Virus record (IMG/VR): IMGVR_UViG_3300020202_000159 | Location: 1 to 38,704 of that record | Source of the DNA: a virus | Reading direction: 5' to 3' (one strand) | Length of the DNA: 38,704 nt | In this document: positions 27,943 through 36,597 of the stretch, piece after piece | Numbering within the stretch: position 1 is the stretch's first letter | Layout of the letters: each line of letters begins with the position of its first letter | Notes under the pieces: generated by a model | Database searches by the model: none | What the model was told of the DNA's origin: nothing | What the model saw: the letters and a program-made list of their open reading frames with translations, nothing else | Translations under genes and position numbers: made by a program

Positions 27943-30386
27943 CCGTCGTTTACCGTGAGGCGGGTGATGACGCCCAGCACCTGCAGGGGAAGCGGCTGGT
28001 CGCGCTCGATGGTGACCGTGCCGTCCGAGTCGCCGCTGCCGGTCCGTCCCCAGCCGAGGTTCTCGACGCGCTTGTCGCCGGTGAACTCCGGCACGGGCTG
28101 ATTCAGGACCGAGGCCCCCATCCGGCGGGACAGGATGGGCTGGCCGTTGATCTTCCCGCCCTTCGTCTTGTGCAGGCGCACCGTGATCTCATGGATGCTG
28201 ATCGCGTTGCCCTGCGCGGTGCCGGTGCCGGTCTGGACCTCGGGCGGCAGGGTCACGATGCGCGCGTCGTAGTGCAGCCCGATCTCGACCTCGTAGGCGG
28301 CTTTCGCGAGGGTCACGGCGCCGCCGGCCGTCACGGTCTGCTGCTTCCCGACGAAGCCGTCCTGCACCACGTCCACGGTCTTCAGCGCGAGGTGGCCGAA
28401 TCCGGACCAGCTCGTCGTCGCCTTGGCGTCTGTGCCGAGCGTGGTGATCGCCCCGGGGTCTGCGGCGAGCGGGCAGGTGTAGGTGTTCGCCCCGGTCACC
28501 GTGATCGTGTATTCGCCGTCGATGGCTGGGTCGTCTTCCTCGTCGTTCGCCGCGACGAAGTCGGACAGGCGGATCGTGTCGCCAGTGGCGTAGCCGTGGC
28601 CGGCGCGGGTGATGGTGAGCACGCCGGCGAGCCACGTCGCGTTCGTCACCGCGTTCTCGGTCACCGCACCGGTCAGGCAGCAGTCGGTCTCGAGACCTTC
28701 CTCGAAGCGCTCGATGTAGCGCTTCGTCGCGCCGTTGATCGTGCGCACCACCACCGCCCAGAGCTGCTCGGTCTTCCCGTCCGACGCAGGAATGACGGAT
28801 ACGCTCTCGAACATGCCGTCGGTCTCGTGGCTGGCAAAGCCGACGGCGTCCTGATCCCGGTCGATGGAGAGCGACACCAGGCGCCCGTCTTCGCGCACGA
28901 ACCACGCCACCTTGTCGGGGGACTTTTGGTATGCCGACTCGAGCAGGCCGTCGCCGGTGATGTGCTCTGAAAGGACCGAGATGTCGGGGGCGTTATAGGC
29001 GTCGTTCTCGACACGGTAGCCGTAGGAGCGAATGACCTTCCCGCTCACGTCGACCATGACGATCTCGCTGCCGATGCGCAGCGGCCGGACCAGCGAGCAG
29101 CCGTAGGCGGTCTCGGGATCCGCCTTCACGTTCGTCGGGGCGAGTGGCTTCTCCACGCCGCCGAACATCGACCACTCGGCGCCCTGCGTCAGCGGTAGCA
29201 GCCGCTTCGTGGCGGGTAGGTGCTCGATCACGTCGAGCTGGTCCGAGGCGAGCGGGAAGACGAACCCGTCGGCGTCATCCGTCCCCTCGGCGAAGTTGTA
29301 ATACTCGGCGGTGCGCGTGCCCCAGACGTAGTTCGGGAAGTTCGTCGTGCCGCCGGCGACCAGGCGCTGCTGATACAGGCCTACCGCGCGCGGGTAGCCG
29401 TCGACAGCGTTCCACGCTACCTGCCGCAGCGCCCACGCACCCGACGGCGCCGCGGTCGTCGCGGAGAGCTCCGTGCGCACGATGCCGGCCACGACCGTCG
29501 TGCTGGTGTAGCCGGTGATCTCGACGAGCCCGTCGTTCACCTCGACGTAGGACCCGACGTGCACGTTCGCGGCGAGGTTCTTCCAGCCGGCCGCGCCGAG
29601 CGTGAGGTTCACCGACCCGCCGACCGGCCCTGTGGCGCTCGGCGTCAGCGTCTGCTTCGGCGACTCGGTGATCTTCCAACTATTGGCGGCGATGGGGCCG
29701 ACGGACGCGAAGGCATCCGCCGCGGCGATGGTGACGTTCACCTGCGTCGAGGAGGTGTAGGCGGTGATCTGCGCGCGCCCAGCGCCTGACTCGATGTAGC
29801 GCCCGACGTCGCCGGCCTCGAACGATGCTGCGCCAGCGGTGGCGGTTGTGGCCCCTGACGTCGCGCCCAGCGTGAGTGTCGTGCTCGGCCGCTCGCCGAT
29901 CTCCTCGGACGGCGGGACCTCCCACGTCACCTGCGAGAGCTTCCAGCTCGTGTTCGAATACCGCACCAGCTTGCGCATGGCATAGCTGGGGTGCGCGAGG
30001 AACATCGTGTCGGCGCCCTGCACATACTTCAGGTCGTCGAGCTCGCTGTCGTCCCACGGCGTGGTGACCTCGATGGGCGTCCCGCCGCCGTCCACGATCT
30101 GCCCGCTCGGCGTGTAGAACCGCATGTAGGTCTCGCCCAGCTCGAGCTGGAAGGCCTGCGTGCGGCTGAAGACGAACGGGATCAGCCTGGTCTGCTTCGT
30201 GTGGTTCTTCGCCGCCGCCGCGTATTTCGACCCGCACCGGCTGCGCGCGCCGCCGTGCACGAGCGGGTAGCAGTTGTAGAGCTCCTTCGCACCGTTGCCG
30301 AACTTCGACACGTCCACGCGCGCTAGCAGGCGCTCGGAGAGCTCCCCCGCCGTGAAGTTCGTCTTGATCGTGGTGACCTTGGCCAC
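27939..30386 (-). CDS. Tail tubular protein B (nozzle)
   Basis: 815 residues. MAKVTTIKTNFTAGELSERL is diagnostic of the T7 gp12-type family, followed by GGARSRCGSKYAAAAK and VFSRTQAFQLELGETYMRFY. The protein is beta-rich throughout, and short Ig-like or repeated strands around 150-350 each end TTxxAGxxSFxAGDVGR-like. It forms the hexameric nozzle at the end of the tail tube. The stop overlaps the GNAT ATG; the start is 3 bases after the gp11-like stop. Confidence 0.9.
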   Translation of the reverse strand: MAKVTTIKTNFTAGELSERLLARVDVSKFGNGAKELYNCYPLVHGGARSRCGSKYAAAAKNHTKQTRLIPFVFSRTQAFQLELGETYMRFYTPSGQIVDGGGTPIEVTTPWDDSELDDLKYVQGADTMFLAHPSYAMRKLVRYSNTSWKLSQVTWEVPPSEEIGERPSTTLTLGATSGATTATAGAASFEAGDVGRYIESGAGRAQITAYTSSTQVNVTIAAADAFASVGPIAANSWKITESPKQTLTPSATGPVGGSVNLTLGAAGWKNLAANVHVGSYVEVNDGLVEITGYTSTTVVAGIVRTELSATTAAPSGAWALRQVAWNAVDGYPRAVGLYQQRLVAGGTTNFPNYVWGTRTAEYYNFAEGTDDADGFVFPLASDQLDVIEHLPATKRLLPLTQGAEWSMFGGVEKPLAPTNVKADPETAYGCSLVRPLRIGSEIVMVDVSGKVIRSYGYRVENDAYNAPDISVLSEHITGDGLLESAYQKSPDKVAWFVREDGRLVSLSIDRDQDAVGFASHETDGMFESVSVIPASDGKTEQLWAVVVRTINGATKRYIERFEEGLETDCCLTGAVTENAVTNATWLAGVLTITRAGHGYATGDTIRLSDFVAANDEEDDPAIDGEYTITVTGANTYTCPLAADPGAITTLGTDAKATTSWSGFGHLALKTVDVVQDGFVGKQQTVTAGGAVTLAKAAYEVEIGLHYDARIVTLPPEVQTGTGTAQGNAISIHEITVRLHKTKGGKINGQPILSRRMGASVLNQPVPEFTGDKRVENLGWGRTGSGDSDGTVTIERDQPLPLQVLGVITRLTVNDG

Positions 30387-30389
30387 CGG

Positions 30390-30959
30390 TCACCCCCGCC
30401 GCGCAGCGAGCAGCGGCGTATCGCCCAGATCCTCCGGGGGGTTCTCTTGACCGTCGATGGTGCGGGCCTGCCGCAGCTTCAGGTCGAACAAGCTGGTCAT
30501 CGCCTGAAACATCGACGCCGACTTCGTGATGGGGTAAGCGCAGGTCATGGCCATGTACGCCTCCGCAGCCTGCACGAGGAGCGCGTCCCAGCTCGGGACG
30601 TCCTCGTTCCGGTAGATGTACCGGACGTAGAGCGGGTTCTCGTCGCTGAGAAGCTTGCGGCCCTCGATCTCGTAGGCTTGCGGCGCGCCCATCTCGCCGA
30701 CGGACAGCACGCGCAGGCAGTCACCAGGCAGGGTGAAGGCGTAGGCGTAGTCGAAGGCAGGGGCCGTGGCGTCCGGCGCGAGCGCTGCGCGCTTGATCGC
30801 GCAGTTCCACGGGTGAGACCGTAGGATGGCGTCGACGGCGTTGGGCCAGAGGTTCGAGACCAGCAGCGCCCGGTCCGACTCGTCGTCGAAGCTGTTGATC
30901 GTCTGCGCGCCTAGCAGAAGCAGCGCGTTCGAGCAGATCTGGACTTCGGAGGTGGCCAT
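30390..30959 (-). CDS. Tail tubular protein A (adaptor)
   Basis: 189 residues. MATSEVQICSNALLLLGAQT, then RALLVSNLWPNAVDAILRSH and PWNCAIKRAALA, is the conserved start of the T7 gp11 family. YAYAFTLPGDCLRVLSVG and LLVQAAEAYMAMTCAYPITK complete the fold. It forms the ring between portal and nozzle and provides fibre docking. A strong hairpin (30975-31004) lies just upstream. Confidence 0.9.
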   Translation of the reverse strand: MATSEVQICSNALLLLGAQTINSFDDESDRALLVSNLWPNAVDAILRSHPWNCAIKRAALAPDATAPAFDYAYAFTLPGDCLRVLSVGEMGAPQAYEIEGRKLLSDENPLYVRYIYRNEDVPSWDALLVQAAEAYMAMTCAYPITKSASMFQAMTSLFDLKLRQARTIDGQENPPEDLGDTPLLAARRG

Positions 30960-30974
30960 CTGTCAGATGTGCAA

Positions 30975-31004
30975 ACGCCCGGGGGAGTCGCCTGCCCCGG
31001 GCGT
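30975..31004 (-). terminator. Strong hairpin between head and tail genes
   Basis: Perfect 10-bp stem ACGCCCGGGG / CCCCGGGCGT, 10-base loop; on the leftward strand it is followed by TTTGC. With only three T it should be a partial terminator. It lies after the capsid block, as T-phi does after gene 10 in T7, and would set a higher level for capsid than for tail transcripts. Confidence 0.65.
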
Positions 31005-31023
31005 CCGTCTCAGCAGGCCCGGG

Positions 31024-31530
31024 TTACGAGCCGTCGACGTAACGCAGGCGCGCGGCAATCGTGCCCGCTGCCGAACCGACCGTGTTCGCGGTCAGCACGA
31101 TGTCGTACCAGCGCTTCGTGTCCGCGCTCTCTCCGATGCGCTCCCAGAGCGGCTGCTCGATCTTGTCGATCTCCGTTGCCGCCGCTTCGTACGTGCGATC
31201 GGTCAAGCCGGTGGCGCTGGAGAGATCCAGCGCCGAAGCGAACTCGTCGGCGTCGACCACGGCACCGCCGTTTTCGGCGGTCTGATAGACGCCGAGGTCG
31301 AACGACGTGCCAGCGGTGAGGGCATCGCTCGCGATCTCGATGGACGAGATGCGCCAGCCAGACCACACACGGAACATACGGTAGGTGCTGGTGTCGTCGT
31401 CGGCCGCTGCGACCTCGACCTTCGCCACCTGCTCGCGCAGGCGGCCGTGGGAGACGCGCGAGTCGGTCAGATCGACCGGCGCGGCGTCGGCGTTGGTGAC
31501 GATGGTGCTCTTGGTGTTGACTACCGCCAT
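31024..31530 (-). CDS. Structural protein after the capsid (head-associated, tentative)
   Basis: 168 residues, MAVVNTKSTIVTNADAAPVD. Beta-rich with TYRMFRVWSGWRISSIEIAS, SFDLGVYQTAENGGAVVDAD and YDIVLTANTVGSAAGTIAAR. Similar genes directly follow the major capsid gene in temperate podoviruses and may encode a head decoration or neck protein. It is flanked on both sides by terminator-like hairpins, so it is expressed at its own level. No named family is certain. Confidence 0.6.
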   Translation of the reverse strand: MAVVNTKSTIVTNADAAPVDLTDSRVSHGRLREQVAKVEVAAADDDTSTYRMFRVWSGWRISSIEIASDALTAGTSFDLGVYQTAENGGAVVDADEFASALDLSSATGLTDRTYEAAATEIDKIEQPLWERIGESADTKRWYDIVLTANTVGSAAGTIAARLRYVDGS

Positions 31531-31576
31531 GGTGTTACTCCTCTTCCGTGGGCCTCATACCCAGCTTCGATCAAAT

Positions 31577-31602
31577 GCGGGGCGCCGCGCAGGCCGCCCC
31601 GC
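31577..31602 (-). terminator. Hairpin after the major capsid gene
   Basis: Perfect 8-bp stem GCGGGGCG / CGCCCCGC with a 10-base loop; leftward it is followed by ATTTGATC. A weak terminator or mRNA stabiliser between the capsid gene and its small neighbour. Confidence 0.5.
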
Positions 31603-31609
31603 GCCTTTA

Positions 31610-32467
31610 CTACTGGATCGCGGTTTCGACGACCTTCGCTTCCTCGACGCGGACCGCGCCGACCGACATGCAGCCGTACGGCTGCAGGGCGTAGGACTTG
31701 TCCGCCCGCTCGGTCAGCCTGGTCATGATCTCGGCGCCTACGCCGAGCGCGATGCCCGACTTCGCCCACGAGATCAGGTAGTAGGTCGAGCTCGAGAAGG
31801 TGTGCCGCTCGAACGGCACCCACTCGAAGCCCATCCACTTCCCCTTCATGTTGCCGGCCTGCAGCATGTTGATCGCGAGGAAGTCGCTCGACGTCAGCGT
31901 GGTGTCGCCAAGCACGTCCTCGAGCGCGACACCGTTGAAGGTGTGGTAGAGGGTCTCGCCGTTCTCCTCGTCCGCCTCGTTGTCGCGGAAGAGCTTGCGG
32001 GCGGTGATGATCTTCGCCTTCGTCAGGCCGGCCGAACCGTGCGCGATCTTCTGCGCCGACGGGAGCGCGGTCGTGCCGGACGCGGTGCGCGCCGAGCCGC
32101 GCGCGGCGGCGTAGATCACGTCGTCCTTGGAGCGGTTGAGCGCCGCGACGCCGGCCTGCGTGTATTCGCTTGTCGGGTCGGCGAGCATCTTCTTCTTGTC
32201 GAGCTGGTCGACCAGGTCGGCCCACTCGTAGTCGTCGAGGTCGATCCAGCGCGTGCTGTGCGGGGTCTCGATCAGCGGCGTGTCGCCGTGCCGCGTGGTC
32301 TTCTTCTGCGCGGCCGTGGCGCCGATGCGGTTGATCTTCTTCGAATCGCCGACGATGCCGGACTCGACGCGGACGCGCGACTCGAGGCGGGACTTCGTCT
32401 GCTGCGCGAGGTGCATGAAGTTCGCGCTGAACTGCTGCACGAACGCTTCGGTAACTTGAAAGCTCAT
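31610..32467 (-). CDS. Major capsid protein
   Basis: 285 residues, ATG with GGGAGAAGG upstream, the strongest ribosome site of the late region. MSFQVTEAFVQQFSANFMHL, AQQTKSRLESRVRVE and KKINRIGATAAQKKTTRHGD mark the small podovirus capsid family found in BPP-1-like and marine phages. DLDDYEWADLVDQLDKKKML and PYGCMSVGAVRVEEAKVVET are further conserved-looking blocks. It follows the scaffold gene and forms the HK97-fold shell. Confidence 0.85.
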   Translation of the reverse strand: MSFQVTEAFVQQFSANFMHLAQQTKSRLESRVRVESGIVGDSKKINRIGATAAQKKTTRHGDTPLIETPHSTRWIDLDDYEWADLVDQLDKKKMLADPTSEYTQAGVAALNRSKDDVIYAAARGSARTASGTTALPSAQKIAHGSAGLTKAKIITARKLFRDNEADEENGETLYHTFNGVALEDVLGDTTLTSSDFLAINMLQAGNMKGKWMGFEWVPFERHTFSSSTYYLISWAKSGIALGVGAEIMTRLTERADKSYALQPYGCMSVGAVRVEEAKVVETAIQ

Positions 32468-32752
32468 GGCCTTCTCCCGGTAAAGAGGTTTTCACTGCCG
32501 GCGCACACGCGCCGCCTGTTCTTTCCGGGTTGTTCAGCCATTTAGCCGGCGCTCTTCGGCGCCTTGCCGGCTGGCCCAGCTACGTCACGGCACCATCACG
32601 CGGCGGGCCTCTTCAGGTTGTCCGCCTTTGGCCCGGGAGCCGCTCACCGGCCCTCTTTCGTGGGGTTGTCGGTGAGCGGCTGCGCCGCGGGTCCCTGATG
32701 GAAGCGGAATGTGCACCCAGGCGTTGCGCCCGGGCGTTGTCAAAGCGCGTTT
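32468..32752. other. 285-base gap with several hairpins before the capsid gene
   Basis: No gene is seen. It contains a perfect 11-bp inverted repeat AGCCGCTCACC / GGTGAGCGGCT (32638-32648, 32671-32681; 22-base loop), a compound hairpin with AGCCGGC/GCCGGCT arms around a GGCGC stem (about 32543-32571), and CCCAGGCG-TTG-CGCCCGGG (about 32716-32734). Leftward there is a TTGACA (complement of 32738-32743) without a good -10. Likely a leader that raises or times capsid mRNA. Confidence 0.5.
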
Positions 32753-33823
32753 CTACGCCGCCTTGCGCTGACGCGCCGCGGCCTGCGCCTGGTGGTAGGC
32801 GGTCACCTTCGCCTTCACCGACTTGTGCTGCGGGTGCTCTGCGTTCCAGTAGGGCGAGTCTTCCTGCCCCGGACCGCCGCGCATCAGGTGCTCGATGCTG
32901 TCGCCTTCGAGGACTTCCTGCGGGTTCACGCCCGGATCCTCGCCGAGCTCCTTCCCCACCTTCGCGAGCACCTTGTATACCCACGCCGGCGCGTTGCCCT
33001 GCGCACCCATCGCTGCCTCGATCTCGCCCTCGTCGCCGTAGGCGCGCAGCGTGCGAAACGCGAGGCCGATGTTCTCCTTCATCGCTTCGGGGGTCTTGTA
33101 GTGCGCGAGCAGCTCGCCGTTCAGCTTCGCCTTGCCGTAGTTCAGCGACTGCAGGCCCATGCGCTCGATGCTCTGGAAATAGGCGTTCATCACGCCCTCG
33201 TACTGCTTTTGCGAGAGCTTCAGCCCGTGCGCGAGCGTTTGGAAGTCCTTCGTTTCCTTCTCGGAGAGGTCGATCCCGACCTCCTTCAGCGTCGCCGGCA
33301 CCTCGACCTTATATTCGGCCGGGTCCTTCGGCGGCAGGCCCACGTCGCCCATGCGCCGCTCGAGCTCGCCGGTCGACTTCGCCCACGCCTCGAACTTCAC
33401 CTCGCCCTTCTCGTGGTCCCAAAACTTCGCGGGGACGTGCTGCGGGCGCCTGGTGTCCTTCTCGGCCGCAGCGAGCGCCTTCTGCTCGTCGGTCAGCGCC
33501 TTGCCATCACCCGCCGCAGCGCCCTTGCCGTCTGCGCCCGCCGCGGCGCCGGCACCTTTGCCAGCTCCCGCAGCGTCCGCGAATACGCTGCCTTCACCCG
33601 CCGCGCCAGCGCCATCCGCTGCCGCTTTGCCATCGCCTCCGGCACCAGCGCCAGCTCCTGCGCCCGCAGCCCCCGCTCCCGCCGCGCCTGCCCCACCGGC
33701 CACGGCGCCAGCGCCAGCGCCGCCACCGCTGCCCCCACCGCCAGCACCCGCCGCACCTTGATCTCCTTCCGGCGCCATGAACACGCGCGCCAACGCGAGC
33801 CACATCAGGTTCTTAACCAGCAT
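32753..33823 (-). CDS. Scaffolding protein with Ala/Gly low-complexity N-terminus
   Basis: 356 residues from ATG 33823 (GAGGACAAG upstream); an alternative start is MAPEGDQ at 33778. Residues ~20-100 are nearly all Ala and Gly (AGAGGGGSGGGAGAGAVAGG and similar). The rest is a helical, acidic protein (AKFWDHEKGEVKFEAWAKST, NIGLAFRTLRAYGDEGEIEA) with EHPQHKSVKAKVTAYHQAQA near the basic C-terminus. This is the usual outline of podovirus capsid-assembly proteins, whose basic C-terminus contacts the coat protein. The first 15 residues are hydrophobic, which is unusual for a scaffold and may argue for the later start. Confidence 0.75.
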   Translation of the reverse strand: MLVKNLMWLALARVFMAPEGDQGAAGAGGGGSGGGAGAGAVAGGAGAAGAGAAGAGAGAGAGGDGKAAADGAGAAGEGSVFADAAGAGKGAGAAAGADGKGAAAGDGKALTDEQKALAAAEKDTRRPQHVPAKFWDHEKGEVKFEAWAKSTGELERRMGDVGLPPKDPAEYKVEVPATLKEVGIDLSEKETKDFQTLAHGLKLSQKQYEGVMNAYFQSIERMGLQSLNYGKAKLNGELLAHYKTPEAMKENIGLAFRTLRAYGDEGEIEAAMGAQGNAPAWVYKVLAKVGKELGEDPGVNPQEVLEGDSIEHLMRGGPGQEDSPYWNAEHPQHKSVKAKVTAYHQAQAAARQRKAA

Positions 33824-34073
33824 CGTTCTTGTCCTCTTGGATTTGCCCGAGCTTTCGCAGGATGTACCCCACGACCTCTTTTTGCGCAGCGCGCGCCTCG
33901 GTCTCGCGCTGCCCTTCCAGCCCGCCGCGGACGTACACCGGGCGGTCGTGAAACCTTGCCAGCAGATCCTCGAGCACCTTCGTCCCGGGCTTGAAGCCCT
34001 CGAACGTGGCGACGTAGTCCTCTGCGGTGGCGATCTCCGGCGCGAGCGTCTGCGCCGGCTTCAGTTCAGGCAT
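33813..34073 (-). CDS. Bbp19-like small protein
   Basis: 86 residues, ATG overlapping the upstream gene by 8 bases. DYVATFEGFKPGTKVLEDLL, ARFHDRPVYVRGG and EARAAQKEVVGYILRKLGQI match the pattern of the Bbp19 family first named from Bordetella phage BPP-1 (a loop after VLEDLL-RFH, then a helix ending in ILRKL). It lies between portal and scaffold genes in these phages. Function unknown; a head-assembly accessory is likely. Confidence 0.75.
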   Translation of the reverse strand: MPELKPAQTLAPEIATAEDYVATFEGFKPGTKVLEDLLARFHDRPVYVRGGLEGQRETEARAAQKEVVGYILRKLGQIQEDKNDAG

Positions 34074-34587
34074 GGCCGACCTGGTCGGTCACGATGGGGC
34101 CTTTCGCGCCTACGAACACGGTGGGCTTCGCCTCGTACCTGTCGCCCTGCGCTTCGCGCACGATGATGTAGGTGCACTTCGCGAGTTCGTCGAGCCGCCC
34201 GAACCACTGCTCCCAGACGTTGCCATTGATCTCGACGAGCAGATAGTGCGTCTTCACGTCGTGCCCGGTGACCTCGCACGTCGTCACCGCTGGGATGGGC
34301 GCGGGGCCGGCGCCGAGGGAGTAGTCGCCGCCGATCATCCTCGTCGGCTGCAGCGCTGCGCGATCCTTCACCGACGGACGGAACTTCGGCTTCAATAGCT
34401 TCCCCGTCAGCTTGAGCATGATGGTCTCGGCGAGCTGCGCGAGGTCGAGCACGTCGTCGAGCTCGAAGTCGAATGTGCGCCCGTAGCAGACGATCTTCCC
34501 TTTCCACCGTTTGCCGTTCTGGGAGAGCGCGAAGTCCTCGATGATGCGCCGGCGCGCGACTTCCACCGGGGGGATCCACTTCCCCAC
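34066..34587 (-). CDS. Unknown protein downstream of the portal
   Basis: 173 residues, MGKWIPPVEVARRRIIEDFA. The ATG shares its base with the portal stop. Mixed alpha/beta with RWKGKIVCYGRTFDFELDDV and KTHYLLVEINGNVWEQWFGR. The C-terminal strand-rich part ends GAKGPIVTDQVGHA. No family is recognised. Conserved position between portal and Bbp19-like genes suggests a morphogenesis role. Confidence 0.6.
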   Translation of the reverse strand: MGKWIPPVEVARRRIIEDFALSQNGKRWKGKIVCYGRTFDFELDDVLDLAQLAETIMLKLTGKLLKPKFRPSVKDRAALQPTRMIGGDYSLGAGPAPIPAVTTCEVTGHDVKTHYLLVEINGNVWEQWFGRLDELAKCTYIIVREAQGDRYEAKPTVFVGAKGPIVTDQVGHA

Positions 34588-36188
34588 TACGCCGCCTTCT
34601 TCGCCGCGTTCACCGCCACCTCGCCGGCGATGCTCGCCATCGTCGCTGCCTTGGCCTGCTCGGCGCGCTTGGCGCGGCGCTCGGCGATCTCGTCCTCGCT
34701 GGGGATCAGCTTCGCAGGCACACCGAGGAGCTCGGCGCGGTGCCGGCGTGCCTCGTCCCAGTTGTAGGAGTCGGCGGCGTCCGTCATGCCAGCCTGCATC
34801 TGCAGCCCGAGCGCGCCCTCGTAGCGGTCCATCGCCGCCACGTCGACCGACTTCTGCGCTCGCGCGATGGGCGAGTTATAGGCCGGGGCGATGACCCGCT
34901 GCATGAGCGAGCGCGGGGGCAGGCCGAACACGCCGCGGCGGTAGGCGATTCCGAAGCAGCGCGCGACCAGCCACTGCAGGTATTCGGCCTGCATGCGCCC
35001 ATAGATGGGACCGAGGAGCTGGCGGATCATCTCGACGCGCACGAGGATCTCCGTCGCCGTCGGCGGCGTACCGGCCTTCAGTTGCGGCTCGAGCTGGTCG
35101 GCCATGAAGATCCGGCGCACCTGGCGCTGCAGCCGTTCGATCTCGAGCGCGCCGAGTTCGAACTTCCCGCCCGGGCTGATTGGCCAGAAGTTCTCTTTCG
35201 CCGCCATCACGATCACCTTGCGCGGCCCGACGCGCACCGTGCGCGGGTTCAGCACCCCATCGTCGACGGCGCCGTACATCCCGGCGACGGCGAGGTCCAT
35301 GTTCGCGAGCGAATACTTGACGCCCTCGTTCAGCGTCTTCATGTCAGGCAGCGCCTCGGAAGCGGGACCGAAGGCGTAGGACGATCCAGGCACCGGGCGC
35401 CAGCGCGGGACACCGATGGGGCGCTCGTTGTAGCCGCTCTCGCGCACCACCGTCTTCGTGTCCTTCTCGATGTGGACCGAGGCGTATGGCATGTTCAGCG
35501 CGAAGCGGCCATGCTGCCCCGCGCGCGGGTACACGCAGCGGACGAACGTGAACTGCTCGTCGGGCTTGTCCTCCGCGGCCTTCCGCACCTTCTCCGACAC
35601 GCTGTTCCCGTAGTCGCGCACGGCCTGCTCGGCGGACAGCGGGAATTCGTTGAACACGGTGTCGACCGGGCCACCAGGCTGCGACACCGCGACGTAGGTG
35701 TTCGCGAGCGGCCACTCGTCGAAGCGGTAGCCGCCCTCGGGCGCCTCGTCGACGAACATCGGGAACATGCCCGCGATGCTCATGTCGAGCATGCAGTCGA
35801 ACGACACGGCGTCGAAGTTCGAGGCGTGGATGTTCTCCCACATCATCTCGGCCGACTCGTCGAGCCAGCGCTTCTCCTCGTCGCTCTCGTCGCCGAGCTC
35901 GAGCGATGGCCAGCGGGAGTTCGCCGGCGTCAGGCCGGCCTGCAGTCCTGCGGCGAGGATGCGCGCGCCGTCGGTGCCGGTGGAGTCGAGCAGGTCAGCG
36001 GTGCGCGTCTGGGCGGTCGAGGCGTTCGTCGACCCTACGTCGCCGGACAGGTTGCCCTTGTTCTCGAAACCGACACCGCGCAGCGGGTAGGTGTAAGCGA
36101 AGCACTTGCGCCACTCCTCCTCGACGACGTTTCGCCTGGTGGAGAGCTGCTCTAGGCGCTTGAGGAGCTTGGCCCCGTCCGCAGCCAT
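34587..36188 (-). CDS. Portal protein (head-tail connector)
   Basis: 533 residues. MAADGAKLLKRLEQLSTRRN, EEEWRKCFAYTYPLRG and LDSTGTDGARILAAGLQAGL are typical of the T7-like head-to-tail connecting protein family. TFVRCVYPRAGQHGRFALNM, VPRWRPVPGSSYAFGPASEA and QPQLKAGTPPTATEILVRVE (the family's PxTATE motif) follow, and the C-terminus has RRAKRAEQAKAATMASIAGE. It forms the dodecameric ring through which DNA is packaged and ejected and where the prohead starts. Confidence 0.9.
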   Translation of the reverse strand: MAADGAKLLKRLEQLSTRRNVVEEEWRKCFAYTYPLRGVGFENKGNLSGDVGSTNASTAQTRTADLLDSTGTDGARILAAGLQAGLTPANSRWPSLELGDESDEEKRWLDESAEMMWENIHASNFDAVSFDCMLDMSIAGMFPMFVDEAPEGGYRFDEWPLANTYVAVSQPGGPVDTVFNEFPLSAEQAVRDYGNSVSEKVRKAAEDKPDEQFTFVRCVYPRAGQHGRFALNMPYASVHIEKDTKTVVRESGYNERPIGVPRWRPVPGSSYAFGPASEALPDMKTLNEGVKYSLANMDLAVAGMYGAVDDGVLNPRTVRVGPRKVIVMAAKENFWPISPGGKFELGALEIERLQRQVRRIFMADQLEPQLKAGTPPTATEILVRVEMIRQLLGPIYGRMQAEYLQWLVARCFGIAYRRGVFGLPPRSLMQRVIAPAYNSPIARAQKSVDVAAMDRYEGALGLQMQAGMTDAADSYNWDEARRHRAELLGVPAKLIPSEDEIAERRAKRAEQAKAATMASIAGEVAVNAAKKAA

Positions 36189-36595
36189 CAGGCCCCGAGG
36201 GTCGGCTTACCGGTGGGCTGCGCGGTGGTGACGCCCGTCGCATCGCCGCCGCCACCCGTGGCGAGCAGAGAGGAAAAGCGGCGCCGGCGACTCGCGACGA
36301 CGCGCTCTTCGCCGGCCTTTGCCGCGGCTGCGGCCTTGATCGATGCGTCGTCCTGCTTTGGTTTGTCCGCGACCACAGCCGCAGCGGGGGCGGCGGCCGG
36401 TGCTGCAGCGGCCGGAGCGGGCGCGACAGGCGCAGCGGCGGGAGGAGCTGCCTGCTCGACCGCTTTCGCGCCGAGCTGAGAGAACATGCCGCCGCCGGAT
36501 GGCGTAGGCATCACCGCGCCGATCACGTCCTTGACGAGACCGCCGACGCCTTTCGCGACGTCGGACACGATGGGGATACCGCCGCCGCCGCACAT
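36188..36595 (-). CDS. Ala/Pro-rich protein upstream of the portal
   Basis: 135 residues from MCGGGGIPIVSDVAKGVGGL. A hydrophobic Gly-rich beginning, a long Ala/Pro linker (~50-80), a helix (KQDDASIKAAAAAKAGEERV), and an ending SRRRRFSSLLATGGGG. An Arg-rich SxLLTGGxG-type end is common in proteins coded just before the portal in podoviruses, although I cannot name the family. Probably virion-associated. The longer frame extending upstream overlaps the preceding gene out of frame. Confidence 0.6.
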   Translation of the reverse strand: MCGGGGIPIVSDVAKGVGGLVKDVIGAVMPTPSGGGMFSQLGAKAVEQAAPPAAAPVAPAPAAAAPAAAPAAAVVADKPKQDDASIKAAAAAKAGEERVVASRRRRFSSLLATGGGGDATGVTTAQPTGKPTLGA

Positions 36596-36597
36596 GA

